Below are positions 11,801-21,768 of a stretch of DNA of 64,000 nucleotides, piece after piece. Origin of the DNA: Dioscorea cayenensis subsp. rotundata (lineage: Eukaryota; Streptophyta; Magnoliopsida; Dioscoreales; Dioscoreaceae); assembly GCF_009730915.1 (NCBI RefSeq), contig NC_052475.1, forward strand, positions 29,449,016 to 29,513,015, in the 5' to 3' direction. Numbering within the stretch: position 1 is the stretch's first letter; every line of letters starts with the position of its first letter. The notes beneath the pieces are model-generated. The model was not told the origin of the DNA. It searched no databases and saw nothing but the letters and a program-made list of their open reading frames with translations. The position numbers were made by a program, and so were the translations under genes.

Positions 11801-12869
11801 TATCTTGCTTTTACAGTGTGAATAACTCAATCTTTTTACATGTTAATCGTTGAGGTTAGTAAGAGCAAAACCTACAAAGCCTTTCCATTTAACTATTGGA
11901 TAGGTTTTTGTATTTCCTGCTGAAATCTATTGACTTATGGTATGCTGTTCTAGTGTTACATACTGTCGAATTCAAATGAATTCTAATTAACTTATTTACC
12001 ACTTCAAATATTTTCTTACTGTTTGCAGTGTTTCAAAAGAGAAATTCAAAGTTCATCCAAACATTTATGTTATGATCATACAACTTCTAGCTCGCAACAA
12101 TCGCTATCCTGAAATCGGGATGTTCTTAGTGAACAAGGTGAAATAAATATCGGATTGTGAAGCTTCTTAATTGTACTCTATTTCATTGTTCTACTCCATG
12201 CCTGCTTATTAGCCGTAGAAAATTTTATTTTTGACTGTTGGGTTATTTATTGCTCATCATTTTCCAACTAACCTCTGCATTAGATGATTTGTGCTGTTGT
12301 TTAATTTTGTTGAACATCAAAATTTGAAGTTTCACAAGCTCTTAAAATATCATAGCTTTTTGGTCACACATTATTCTTATGCAGATCTTGGAGCCCTCAA
12401 AAGAAGTTGCTCTGCAACTGTTAGAGTCGGGCCGCCAAAACTTAGCAACACATAAGCTAGGAGTCGATATGCTTAGACAGCTGTCACTGCATCATGATTA
12501 TGTTACCACACTATTACAAGATGGATACTACCTTGAAGCTTTGCGCTACGCTCATAAGCACAAGGTCTGTCTTGATACCATAATGTAGACATCATCTTGT
12601 ATAGATCTTGTTATCCACTTCTATAAACTGTGCGTGGTTAAGATGAATATTCTGTTAGTAGCATTTTATGATATATCCTACTGTTCTTTGCGGAATATCA
12701 TATGCAGGTTATTACAGTACGGTCATCACTATTCCTCGAGGCAGCTTTGGCCACCCGCGAGGCTCAAAATCTTGCTGCCGTGCTGAGGTTTTTCTCTGAT
12801 TTTCTGCCTGGCTTCAAAGAGACATCAGACTGCAGCAGGTACCAGCGAATTCTGGTTGAAATGAGTTAA
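5830..12869 (+). CDS. RMC1: RMC1 / Mic1-domain protein, regulator of MON1-CCZ1 (with apparent frameshifts)
   Basis: Plant homologue of C18orf8/Mic1. In the family it is a subunit that supports the MON1-CCZ1 exchange factor for Rab7 in late endosome-to-vacuole trafficking. The coding part starts at ATG 7856, and an in-frame stop at 7796 rules out an earlier start in that exon. The 5' leader (about 5830-6200) carries a telo-box at 6010-6018 and a ~1.57-kb leader intron. Coding exons: 7856-8023, 8104-8363, 8615-8769, 9918-10027, 10126-10213, 10567-10881, 10957-11031, 11140-11789, 12029-12137, 12385-12564, 12708-12869, about 756 aa in all. Diagnostic stretches are LSHVYIQHPPLRC, ILGFFWTDCPTCDL, SGKIAVSVVDNVLLIHQVDA and the C-terminal Mic1 region from about residue 580. 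Exon 3 and exon 6 need single-base corrections (near 8698, 10742-10748 and 10811-10815) to stay open. I read these as likely sequence errors. Confidence 0.88.
9338..9477. repeat. Tandem duplication (2 x 70 bp) in an RMC1 intron
   Basis: Two direct copies starting at 9338 and 9408 share ATTTGCAAAACATCTTAT and TTTACTATTCTATAAA, with scattered changes. They lie in the long intron between the third and fourth coding exons. Confidence 0.8.
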
Positions 12870-13800
12870 TGATTGAATTGAGGTACACCAGTGACAATAC
12901 TTGTCAACCCTGAAAATTTTCTGATCATTTTACAAGATTCTTCAGCAAGAAACTTCAGCAGCAGGAAATTGGTGTAATGTGAACATAGTTTAAAATAGTT
13001 GAATTGAAAGATCTCAGTAGAGTAACAATATTGTAGCTTATATCATGAATAACTTTTTTTTTTTCTGACCTTTCTGTTTCAATTGAGTGATTATCTTATT
13101 TTTTTAGCTTGAAGTAATAATTAAAGGGGAGGAGAAGCAAGAATATATCATTAGTGGACTATGGTGGAATTGTGGTGTCCTTGAAAAGTGAATCTGTTGA
13201 GAGTATTTGGTTTGTCTTTTTAAGAAGTGACACTTCCACTGCAGCATCATTTCATGCATTCAAGTTGTTTGGTTGCAGTACTTTAGGATGTGCAATTCAT
13301 AAAAGTAAGGGTAAACTATCATGAACAGGATCTACTTAAAGCTAAATTAAGAAATTAATAATTGAAATATTTATTTTAATAAAGTATTATTGAGTATTAA
13401 AAGATTAAATAAATGTTAGTGAAAATTTTTAATCGTTTATATGTTTTATTTATTATTATTATTATTTTTGAAAAGCATGCTCAACTTTCAGAACCATATA
13501 ATTTTTTTTCTTTAAAGAAAGAAGTCATCAAATAACATCCACCAAAATGAGAGACCAAAACAACCATTTTCGCTATTGCTTGTTTTCAACCTAAATCAAT
13601 TTACAAGGCATTCAGGGGCATTAATCAAGATGCTTAACAAAGTCACAAAAACTCACTCACTAAAGCTTTTCTCCTCTTTATAGAAATAAAACTTTGAACC
13701 CTTCAAATTGGAAAATGGCAAGCACATTTGACATCTCCAAGAAGTTAATAATATTATCAGAAAAATCAACCTGTTGTTGAATCCAATACAATCCAGTTCC
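12870..13800. other. Convergent spacer between RMC1 and PIG-V
   Basis: AT-rich sequence holding the 3' untranslated regions of two convergent genes. I see no open frame, RNA gene or repeat worth naming. Confidence 0.6.
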
Positions 13801-16800
13801 TCAAGTGAAAGGATAAAAGTTAGAGAAGAGCAGAGCGCCGAGGAGGATGTATGCGATGAAGTAGGTGGAGATCAAGTATCTCCATTTTGCTAAATTTCGG
13901 TCCGGTGATAGCATTGTATAAGAAGCAAACCAGTAAATTGGGGGACTGGCCGACAAAAACCTAGTCGAAACCTGTCAGAGAATAAGCACTATTATCATCA
14001 GCAGCAGGCAAGATTTCATAAACAAAAAGATCGATAGATGGCAAACAATAATGAATATTCCTCTTTCATATGTTACAATGAAACATTCATTTTCCTTTTT
14101 CTCACAAATCTGATGAAACATATGGGATTTCGATGTAACATGGTCTGATACAAAGGAAAGCAGGTTGAATGAAAATCATCCTAACCAGTGTCAACGTTTA
14201 AATGTGAAAAGAAGTGAAACTATTTTCAGTTGAAAATTCCTGAATGCAGGCGATCTAGTGCCTTGGTGGCAATTCTATAATTTGGAATGTGCTAAATCCG
14301 TTCAAACTGTTTGACAATTGAAGCCTAGTTCCAGTTAAGGTCAGTTGGGAAACATCAACAAGATGTTTTAGAAGGATTGACCCAACGACAGATTACTGGC
14401 TAGATGGTACATTTAAATAATAATATATAAAAACAATTGATATATTGAAGTGAAAGCCAAAAAAATCCCAGGTACAATGACAGAGTAGAGTAAATAGTGG
14501 CCTGACCTGAACGTGCATGACAAAAAATGCGGTAAATGTCAAAAATCCCAGATGGAGAATAAAAGGAAGAACCATGATGTTGTAGTATCCTTGATTTGTT
14601 TTAAAGATAGTTCCTTGAGATATAGGTTTGAGATTCTTCTGAACTTCATCGGCATTCTCTCTCCTCCTCTGTTTAACCACAGAATCACCTGCTTCAAATA
14701 TTAATAAGGTTGAGAAATCGCCTGGTGATAGCACCAAGACAGAAAGATTAACCATTTTTATCAGATTGGAATATTCTTAAATGAAGGTCGTGCATGGGAT
14801 TCTTAATAACAAAAACTGGGGTCATTCCTTTTCCAGAGGTAAAGAGAAATCAATGCAAAGTTTTGCAAGAAAAAAAACAAACAACAAACTGCCTCAGATG
14901 TACTAGTAAAAAAAAAAAAAAAGAACTCATGATAGCATCAAAGAAAACATGGACTTTTAGTAAATAACTGACAATGGGTTACATACAAAATCTGTAATTG
15001 TAGAGAAAGAGACTATAGGTGCTATTCATGACTGAGAGATTGTACCTTTAGAATTTTTAAAAGAAATACCATCCTTAGCAGTAGAAGTAACATTGGAGAA
15101 TGGTGGATTGTTTCCCTGCCGCACAACCAATGCTTGAACAACTTGTGGCAGTGACTTTGCATATTTGCTGATGGAGCAAACTGCTAGAGTTAAAATTGGA
15201 GACGCAAGAAGAAAGTTTGGCAACTGTTTTACTTGAAAATATCTCAAGAACCCTACACCCCTGACAAAGAAACAGATCAGTTGTCAGAGAAGAAACCATC
15301 TGAGTGAATCTTATTTCCTAGTATCACATTCACCTGAACTTAGTTTTCTCTTTCAGAAAGGAATAAGCAGTTGCAAATACTAAAGTTTCAAGTAGCTAAA
15401 AAGTAAAACCAAGATCCAAGAATGATACCTAAACAATATAGGTAAGATACATCACTAATACGTATCTTAGGGCATTAACATAGCTAATGTGCGTAATCCG
15501 AGGTAAATGGACATACCAATAATGACTTTGAAGAAAAGCATATAAATGAGGTATTCTTGCTTTGCACCATGGTCTCAACTCATCTAGAGAACCACCTTTA
15601 CAGATGTTGGAGTACCCATATGCTTGAAAAGCCACATATGGAATGAAAATACAAATGGAATACAGGGTGCCATCAACAATAGCCTTCACTACCTACTAAA
15701 GAACAAATACACTAATCAATAAATAACATTAGGCTAAATATAGAACTTAAAGATGGTTAAAGGCAATATCAAATTCAATCACATTATTTAAATGCAAGCA
15801 AACCATTTCATTAAGAATAACAAAGTGATAAATAATACCATTTAACCAGATATCAATTTTAGCTATGTCTCTCTAAGGTTGGTGTTGATTTCTCCGAGAA
15901 ACTATATGCAATTCAAATTTCAGAACAAACTGATGTAAAATTAAAGTGGGCCTTACTTTGATTTTTCTATTTTGAGAAACAGCTTCATAAACCTTTACCA
16001 ATGTCAAAAACATGAAATAGCCAGCATTAAGAACTCCATTTGATCGAGCTGAACCAGAAACAGCAAGCAGGAGCATGGCAAGTGTATTAGAGCCAGAAAA
16101 TACATAGTAAATTCCTCCAAGTGAAAATAATGCATAAAGACTCTCTGAATATCTGCCAAGAACATACCCAAATCTTATTCATTTTGAACCCAAAAATTCT
16201 GATTTTTGATAATGGGGTAAAAATGGTAAAAGAAGGTTAATAATCTTACATTGATGAGTAAAACACAGAAGCTGGATTGAAGCAGAACAAAACAGACGCT
16301 AAAAAGGCCGCTTTGGAATCCTTCAATATCAAAACTGAAAGTCTGGATAAGAGTAAGACGATCACTACAGCATTTCAGCAAAATTAGGCAGCAAAAAGAC
16401 AACTATACCACCAGAACCACAAAACTAATACAATCAAGAAATAGCAGCATTTAAATTATTTTGAAATCCTAAAAGTCAGAGCACACTTTTGAAAGAAAAT
16501 ACAGGACCGATTAATTATGGTGGAAAAGACAAACTCTATATAGGAAAAATTATATCTTTCCAAGATTTATCCATAAATCATATAATTGTTTTTTTTTTAA
16601 AAAATCATTTACCAAACAATCCTCTCTTTCTTCATTTGTTTGCATACAACACCTTCTCTAAACATTTGATTGAGAAAACAATCCCATCTTATGACTATTA
16701 AATTATATATAAAAAAAAAACCTCTTCTTTTGTGGATGACAACAGCCTCCAATCAATACAAAATCCCTAGGTTCAAATCAATGAAACATTTATCCATAAT

Positions 16801-17766
16801 CAAAACACTAAATTACATATGCTATAAAAAACCCTATTTTTATCCAGAAAATCAAATTTTGATTATACAGTAAAAAAAAAAGAAGAAACCAACAGTTTAA
16901 TATAAAAAATTAAGCCCCCAATCTTGTTTGCTTGTGTTTGGCCTGTTTTTTTATTTCAATAAAACTGTGGTTTATCCACTTTTATCAACCCAAACTTGAA
17001 ACCTATATGACATGTAAACTACCATTTGATATCAACACATTTAACAAATTTTCAAGTTTCTTAAAGAGTAATAATCAGAAGAGAAAAAAGTTAAATAAAT
17101 AAATGACAAACAATGCTACTGAACATCAAAAAGAAGGGAATTAATCAATGAAAAAAAAAATTCACCTGTAAAAATACAATGCTGCAAAGATAAACGCAAC
17201 ATTATTGATCACATATCCAGCCAATGCCAGCACCGCTCTGCAACCGATCACTGGAACTAATGGAGCCAATACTGTAATTAAATTTTTTTAAAAAAATTAT
17301 TTAAAATAAAATGAATGGAAGATCAAAATTTTCATTTTTCGATACTTTGCTGGATCCCGACCCGAATCTGACAGACAGAAATTGAAACCCTAACCCTAAC
17401 CCTAACCCCTAACCCAAGAAGGGGGCGAAGCTCACCGGAGCGGGAGAGGAGGGAGGTGGCAACGGGAAGGAGGGGGAGGAAAGCAAAGGTTTGCTCGTAC
17501 TCGTACCCACACTCGGCGATCCGGACAAAGTAGACGCTGTCCCACACCACGCTTTGCTCGATCGCCGCGGCGACGCGAGGCCATAGGAGAGGACTCCGAG
17601 GAGGCGGCGTTCCGTCGAGGTGGTGACAGGGGTGGTTGAGGGCGCCGGAGGTGTCGTAGGGATCGAAAAGGAACCGGAAGAGAACGATTAGGGTTAGGAT
17701 GAGAAGGCGGGAGATGAACGCCAGGCGGAGGATGTCGCCGGCGGAGGACCGGATCCCGTTCGCCAT
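13801..17766 (-). CDS. PIGV: GPI mannosyltransferase 2 (PIG-V)
   Basis: ER-membrane enzyme that adds the second mannose to the GPI anchor core from dolichol-phosphate mannose. Eight exons, read on the minus strand: 17766-17436, 17271-17166, 16342-16250, 16152-15957, 15692-15517, 15260-15046, 14688-14507, 13971-13801. They join in frame into 489 aa, the usual family length. The start is ATG 17766 (MANGIRSSAG). A first hydrophobic helix at about residues 13-34 is followed by the luminal loop with WDSVYF (W75, D76), matching the essential Trp-Asp pair of PIG-V. Further family stretches are FNPASVFYSS, AYGYSNICKG, PWCKARIP and the C-terminal SPPIYWFASY. Multiple hydrophobic helices are visible. 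Intron 1 contains a short telomere-like run, and intron 2 a LINE-like 3' remnant. It reads through without any frame break. Confidence 0.93.
16911..16991 (+). mobile_element. Possible LINE-like 3'-end remnant in PIG-V intron 2
   Basis: Contains GTGGTTTATCCACTTTT after a TTTGCTTGTGTTTG stretch. This resembles the 3' end of the LINE-like element near 49430-49490 (TTTAGTGTTTGC and GTGGTTTATCCACCTTTTC). Only the tail is seen. No flanking duplication was found. Confidence 0.35.
17385..17415 (+). repeat. Short telomere-like run, (CCCTAA)n hexamers
   Basis: About four consecutive hexamers after AAACCCTAA, including one CCCCTAA variant. It lies in PIG-V intron 1, some 20 bases inside the 5' splice site. 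The hexamer spacing is TTAGGG-type, not the TTTAGGG heptamer usual in plants. It may only be an expanded telo-box. Confidence 0.7.
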
Positions 17767-18199
17767 TCGAGGAAAACGAAGGAGTGCTGGATCCAGTTAC
17801 CGCATGTCAGTTTAAACTTTAAACATGCTTCAATTAGTTATTCCCTTTTTTTTAAAAAGATTAAGCTTAAACTTATAATTAATAAGAGTAATTAAGAGTA
17901 TTTGTATTAGTACCCTTGTAAAAGCTAATTGTTGTTTATATATATACTCAAGCAATTTTGTAAATCTTATGTGTTTTTTTTTATTTATTGCACTTAAAGA
18001 GATTAATATTTTTTACTGTGCTTGTAGATACTATTTGTTTAATATTTAGTTGGAAATAAATTGTAATTAATGAGTTCACTTCAATTTATATCAAGTTATG
18101 GCAACCTCTCCGACTAGCACTACGAATAATATGGGATGAATTAACTTTTTATATAAAATATAAATAAATATAATTATTAAATACTCTCTCCTTTCTTTC

Positions 18200-18641
18200 G
18201 AGTAATGCTATATAGAGTGAAGAAACCACACGAAACCAGCTACACGAATGATGTGGCTGGTGACGTGGAATTTTTTTTTTAAAAAAAAAAAAAAGAGAAA
18301 GTAAAAAAGTCGATCGTCTCTCTCTATCACACTCTCTCTTGTGTCCCTCTTCCATTCCTGGCCGCTGCTTCACTCTCGGTCGCAGTTCCCGGCCACCGTT
18401 TTCCTCACTCGTGTGGGTCTCTCCCGGCCGCCGCTTTCCTCACTTGTGTGGGTCTCTCTCTCTCTCTCTCTCTCGTGTGGCTCAGTGCTCCTGATCGCCG
18501 CTTCCGGTCGCCACTCCTGACCGGTGCTTCCCTCCCTCGCTCCAAGCCATCGCTTTCCTCACCCGCTCTTGGCCTCGTTCAGTGCAGTGGAGGAGGCGAA
18601 GGCCAGGGCGAGCCGGGCTGCGGTGACCAGGGAGCACGAGC

Positions 18642-18684
<43 letters not shown>

Positions 18685-18897
18685 CACACGAGTGAGGAAA
18701 GCGGCGGCCTGGAGCGAGGGAGGGAAGTGGCGGCCGGGAGTGAAGCGACGACCATGAGTGGGGGAGAGGGACACATGAGAGAGAGACGATTGGGTTTTTA
18801 CTTTCTCCTTTTTTTTAAAAAAAGAAAAAAAGAAATTTCACATCACCGAGCAGCATTTGTGCTAGTTTCATGTGGTTTCCTTCTATATGGATTCTTT
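18200..18897. mobile_element. Long foldback (inverted-repeat) element
   Basis: Left arm (about 18200-18478) and right arm (about 18640-18897) are imperfect inverted copies. TATATAGAGTGAAGAAACCA on the left matches the reverse of GGTTTCCTTCTATATGG on the right. Further in, CCGCTTTCCTCAC-TGTGTGGGTCTC matches GACCCACACGAGTGAGGAAAGCGG. (CT)n and (GA)n tracts at 18452-18475 and 18645-18680 face each other across a ~160-base GC-rich loop. The left end GAGTAATGCTATA resembles non-autonomous Mutator-type MITE ends. I could not establish a target duplication. Confidence 0.65.
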
Positions 18898-18924
18898 CGA
18901 TTAGCTTTTTATCTATCGTAAAAG

Positions 18925-19152
18925 CCCAGTTTTTCCTTTTTATTTATCGTTTTTAAATATCGAAGCGTTTATTATTTTTCCAAAGATTCTGCGACACTTT
19001 ATTCGATTCTCTTGAAATTTAATATGAGAGAGAAATGTGAAGATATAAATTAGGGGTAATTTTGGAAAAATAACTATTTTTTTATCAAATTATGTGAAAT
19101 AACCAACTTTGTGAGATTGGTTATTCACGACAGATAAAAAGGAACGGAGGGA
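18925..19152. mobile_element. Stowaway-like MITE, degraded left end
   Basis: The right end reads ACAGATAAAAAGGAACGGAGG, the Stowaway terminal sequence, and the left keeps CCTTTTTATTTATCG. The interior (GAAATTTAATATGAGAGA and AATTAGGGGTAATTTTGG) is shared with the copy at 49876-50141. Confidence 0.65.
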
Positions 19153-19429
19153 ATAATTAATAAAAACAATTATCAATTATAGTTGTGAAAAAATGCTAAT
19201 CTATACATTTTTATTCATTAATTATAAATTATAATTTTTAAATTTGAAAAAAAGGCTTTTCACCCATGGACCAACAATCTCTAAATATATTAATATTGGG
19301 TTTCATATGTAAGATGTTCATATTATTCCTGAGGTATCAAATTTGAACCTCAACTTATACAAGATGCGAGCATAACTGAGTTAAAGTATTAATTGCTTAT
19401 CATGTTTTTAGCATGTTTAAGTCACATTC

Positions 19430-19431
<2 letters not shown>

Positions 19432-19468
<37 letters not shown>
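19432..19468. repeat. (AAT)n microsatellite
   Basis: About 12 uninterrupted AAT triplets in the spacer upstream of the small membrane-peptide gene. Confidence 0.95.
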
Positions 19469-19472
<4 letters not shown>

Positions 19473-19636
19473 GCCTTCTTGCCCATGGTTTTTGAATGTA
19501 ATCTCAAGCACAAGCTCCAAATTTGACTATAAATTAATGTTCCAATCTCATGGCCCACATTCTCAACATGAGCTTTTCATTTTGACCTAAATAAGCCAAC
19601 CAACTCCATTAAACAAGTCAGAGTGGGACACCAAAC

Positions 19637-19732
19637 AAACCTACTAACTAATCTTCAAAGAAGTTTCAATTCACAAACATGTCCTAAACCTACTAACCAA
19701 CCTTCAAAGAAGTTTCAATTCACAAACATGTC
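19637..19732. repeat. Tandem duplication, 2 x 49 bp
   Basis: Two near-identical direct copies of AAACCTACTAAC(T/C)AA followed by CTTCAAAGAAGTTTCAATTC and CACAAACATGTC. It lies about 150-250 bases upstream of the small gene at 19888, so it could affect its promoter. Confidence 0.9.
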
Positions 19733-19787
19733 ACATTGACTCAAAATAGGCGGCTTATGAGCTTCGATCTGTTTCTCTATCTTTCTT

Positions 19788-19793
19788 TATATA
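19788..19793 (+). promoter_or_regulatory. TATA box of the small membrane-peptide gene
   Basis: TATATA in the context CTTTATATACA, 95 bases before the ATG at 19888. The spacing allows a 5' UTR of about 60 bases. Confidence 0.55.
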
Positions 19794-19887
19794 CATTTAC
19801 TAAGAAGACTTGTTAGTAATCCTTCATCTCTTATTTTCTTGTTCTTCTTCTTATCCACTTGTCTAGTTATAATAAATTTCATTCAAA

Positions 19888-20127
19888 ATGGTGTTTAATG
19901 AATCAAGTGATGATTTGATGAAGGTTGGTGTGTTCATCTTGGTGCAAGCTTTGGTGTATCTCATCCTCTCTTCTTCCTCTGGTTTATTCTCTGTCGAAAA
20001 AATATCATCCAACGTTAGTTCTAAGAACACACAGTGTCTAAAAATAAGAAGAATTTTTCTTGATGTTCTTTCTGACTTACCACCTTATGGCGAGCCCTCA
20101 CCTCGGTCTCTTAGTCCTCTTATATAA
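19888..20127 (+). CDS. Small single-pass membrane peptide, uncharacterised plant family
   Basis: Intronless frame of 79 aa starting MVFNESSDDLMKVG. A hydrophobic helix spans about residues 12-31 (VFILVQALVYLILSSSS). A Ser-rich linker follows, then a basic patch and a proline-rich tail with IRRIFLDVLSDLPPYGEPSP. I recognise this arrangement (an LMK-V-VFVLVQALVYLIL helix and an RRI-LSDLPPGGEPSP-like tail) from small uncharacterised proteins of flowering plants. No function is known to me. The promoter TATA box, the clean ATG context (AAAATGG) and conserved features at both ends argue against a chance frame. Confidence 0.68.
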   Translation: MVFNESSDDLMKVGVFILVQALVYLILSSSSGLFSVEKISSNVSSKNTQCLKIRRIFLDVLSDLPPYGEPSPRSLSPLI

Positions 20128-21768
20128 AGTTTTTTTTTTTTATGTATTTATTATGATGATGTTTAGTTGTAAAAATAATTTTATTTTATTTTTATTTTTC
20201 AATATGGAAAAACAATTGATCAAATTTTCTATCTCTATTTGGGGATTAGAATTAATTGTATTTTTAGTTTTTTTTAGTGAGAATGATGATTTTATTTATT
20301 TATTAGTGATTTGTGTTCTATCAAAAATATTGTTCACATTAATTAATTTTTGTTACTTGTTTGTATATCTTCATCAACCCCAATACTTCATTCTCTTAAA
20401 CAGTGATACATTGAGCGTTTGTTTAATTTTGGTATGTTTATTTTTTAAAATATTAATTTAATTAATTTATTAATAAATGTATAAATAATTCCATTTTTTT
20501 AATCAATTAATAAAATACAAATCTGTCAACCTCACTCACCAACAGCGGAAGGGATGTAATGGCCATCTTTTTCTTTTTGTAAATTAATATTTTTTACTAA
20601 CTTTACTATTTGGTAATACTTTAAATCCAACAGACAATTACCTCCCAAAATACACTTTCCCTCATGGTAAGAAAAAAAAAGTTTATCTATTTTTTGCACC
20701 ATTAAATGATAATAAATGGTTCATAAGACTCCATATATATATATATACATATATATATACATATGTCTATAGCAAAGAAAAAGTGAAAAACACTAGCAAT
20801 TTTGAATTTATACATACATACAGAGATTCGCTCATTTGTATACATCCACGAAGAACAAAAAAACTACAAATGAAATTTATATCAAATCGACTAGGAATAA
20901 AGAGAACGATCACTAAAGCAAAATAAATACAAAAATAGACAACATAAGTATGGCGACTTCCAGGTAAAAATAGAAGGGTTTTAATTAAAATAGCTCCTCA
21001 AACAACTGCATCACAAATTATCATACCTGTAATGTGATGTCTCTTATGATCAGTTCTCACTCTCACAATGATCTAAAAATTTTAAGTTTTACTTAATTGT
21101 AGAAGTACTTTAGGCTCTGCTTAATTGTAGAAGTCGGATATGCTAGCTTTGATTTTTTGGACTTATAATTACAGAAACTCATGACAAAAAAATATGTTAT
21201 TGATTTTAAACATGGTCATAGTTGTCGGTAATGAAAAGGACTTCAATATTTGAGCATTTTATTTTAGCCAAGTAGTACAAATGATGGATCGGAACAATAA
21301 ATCATAAGTTTTATTTAGCGGGAAAAAACCTCTATTTTTATGTATATATAAATATATCTAGGTGATAAAATAGAAATTTTAAAATTTAAATTATTATTTT
21401 GTTTTTTGGGTGGTAACAACATACGCCATCACACACACAGACGCACTTCATTTCTTGCATAAATGAAAATTTCCCAATTTTACAAGGGGCAAACTAATAA
21501 TTTCTAATAATTTCGTTATTTTCTAGGCACTTAAATGAAAAAGGAAAACATAAAATTGTATACGTGGCACTGGTCCCCGGATTCATCCCAATTTTATGAA
21601 AACTAATTTAACATTCATGAACAACACTCTCAAGTCCGCTCAGGGACCTGAATATAAATATCATTGTTTTTCATCATCTTTCTAATTTTGAAAACCCCAA
21701 ACCCTCCTTTTGCACGAAGCTCTTTCGAATTCGTCCCCGGAAAACCTTAAATTTTCAATTTGGTCCTC
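20128..21768. other. Spacer upstream of the Alfin-like gene
   Basis: AT-rich sequence with the 3' flank of the small gene, a short (TA)n stretch near 20730-20760 and the presumed Alfin-like promoter and 5' UTR (from about 21650). An AAACCCT motif lies near 21697. No other gene is seen. Confidence 0.5.

Noticed and set aside
18448..18921. 157-codon open frame over the foldback element
   Set aside because: Low-complexity Arg/Glu run from the (GA)n tract and no domain; it is explained by the inverted repeat.
20060..20461. 133-codon frame downstream of the small membrane-peptide gene
   Set aside because: AT-rich, Phe/Leu/Ile-dominated composition typical of random frames in AT-rich DNA; it overlaps the better supported gene.
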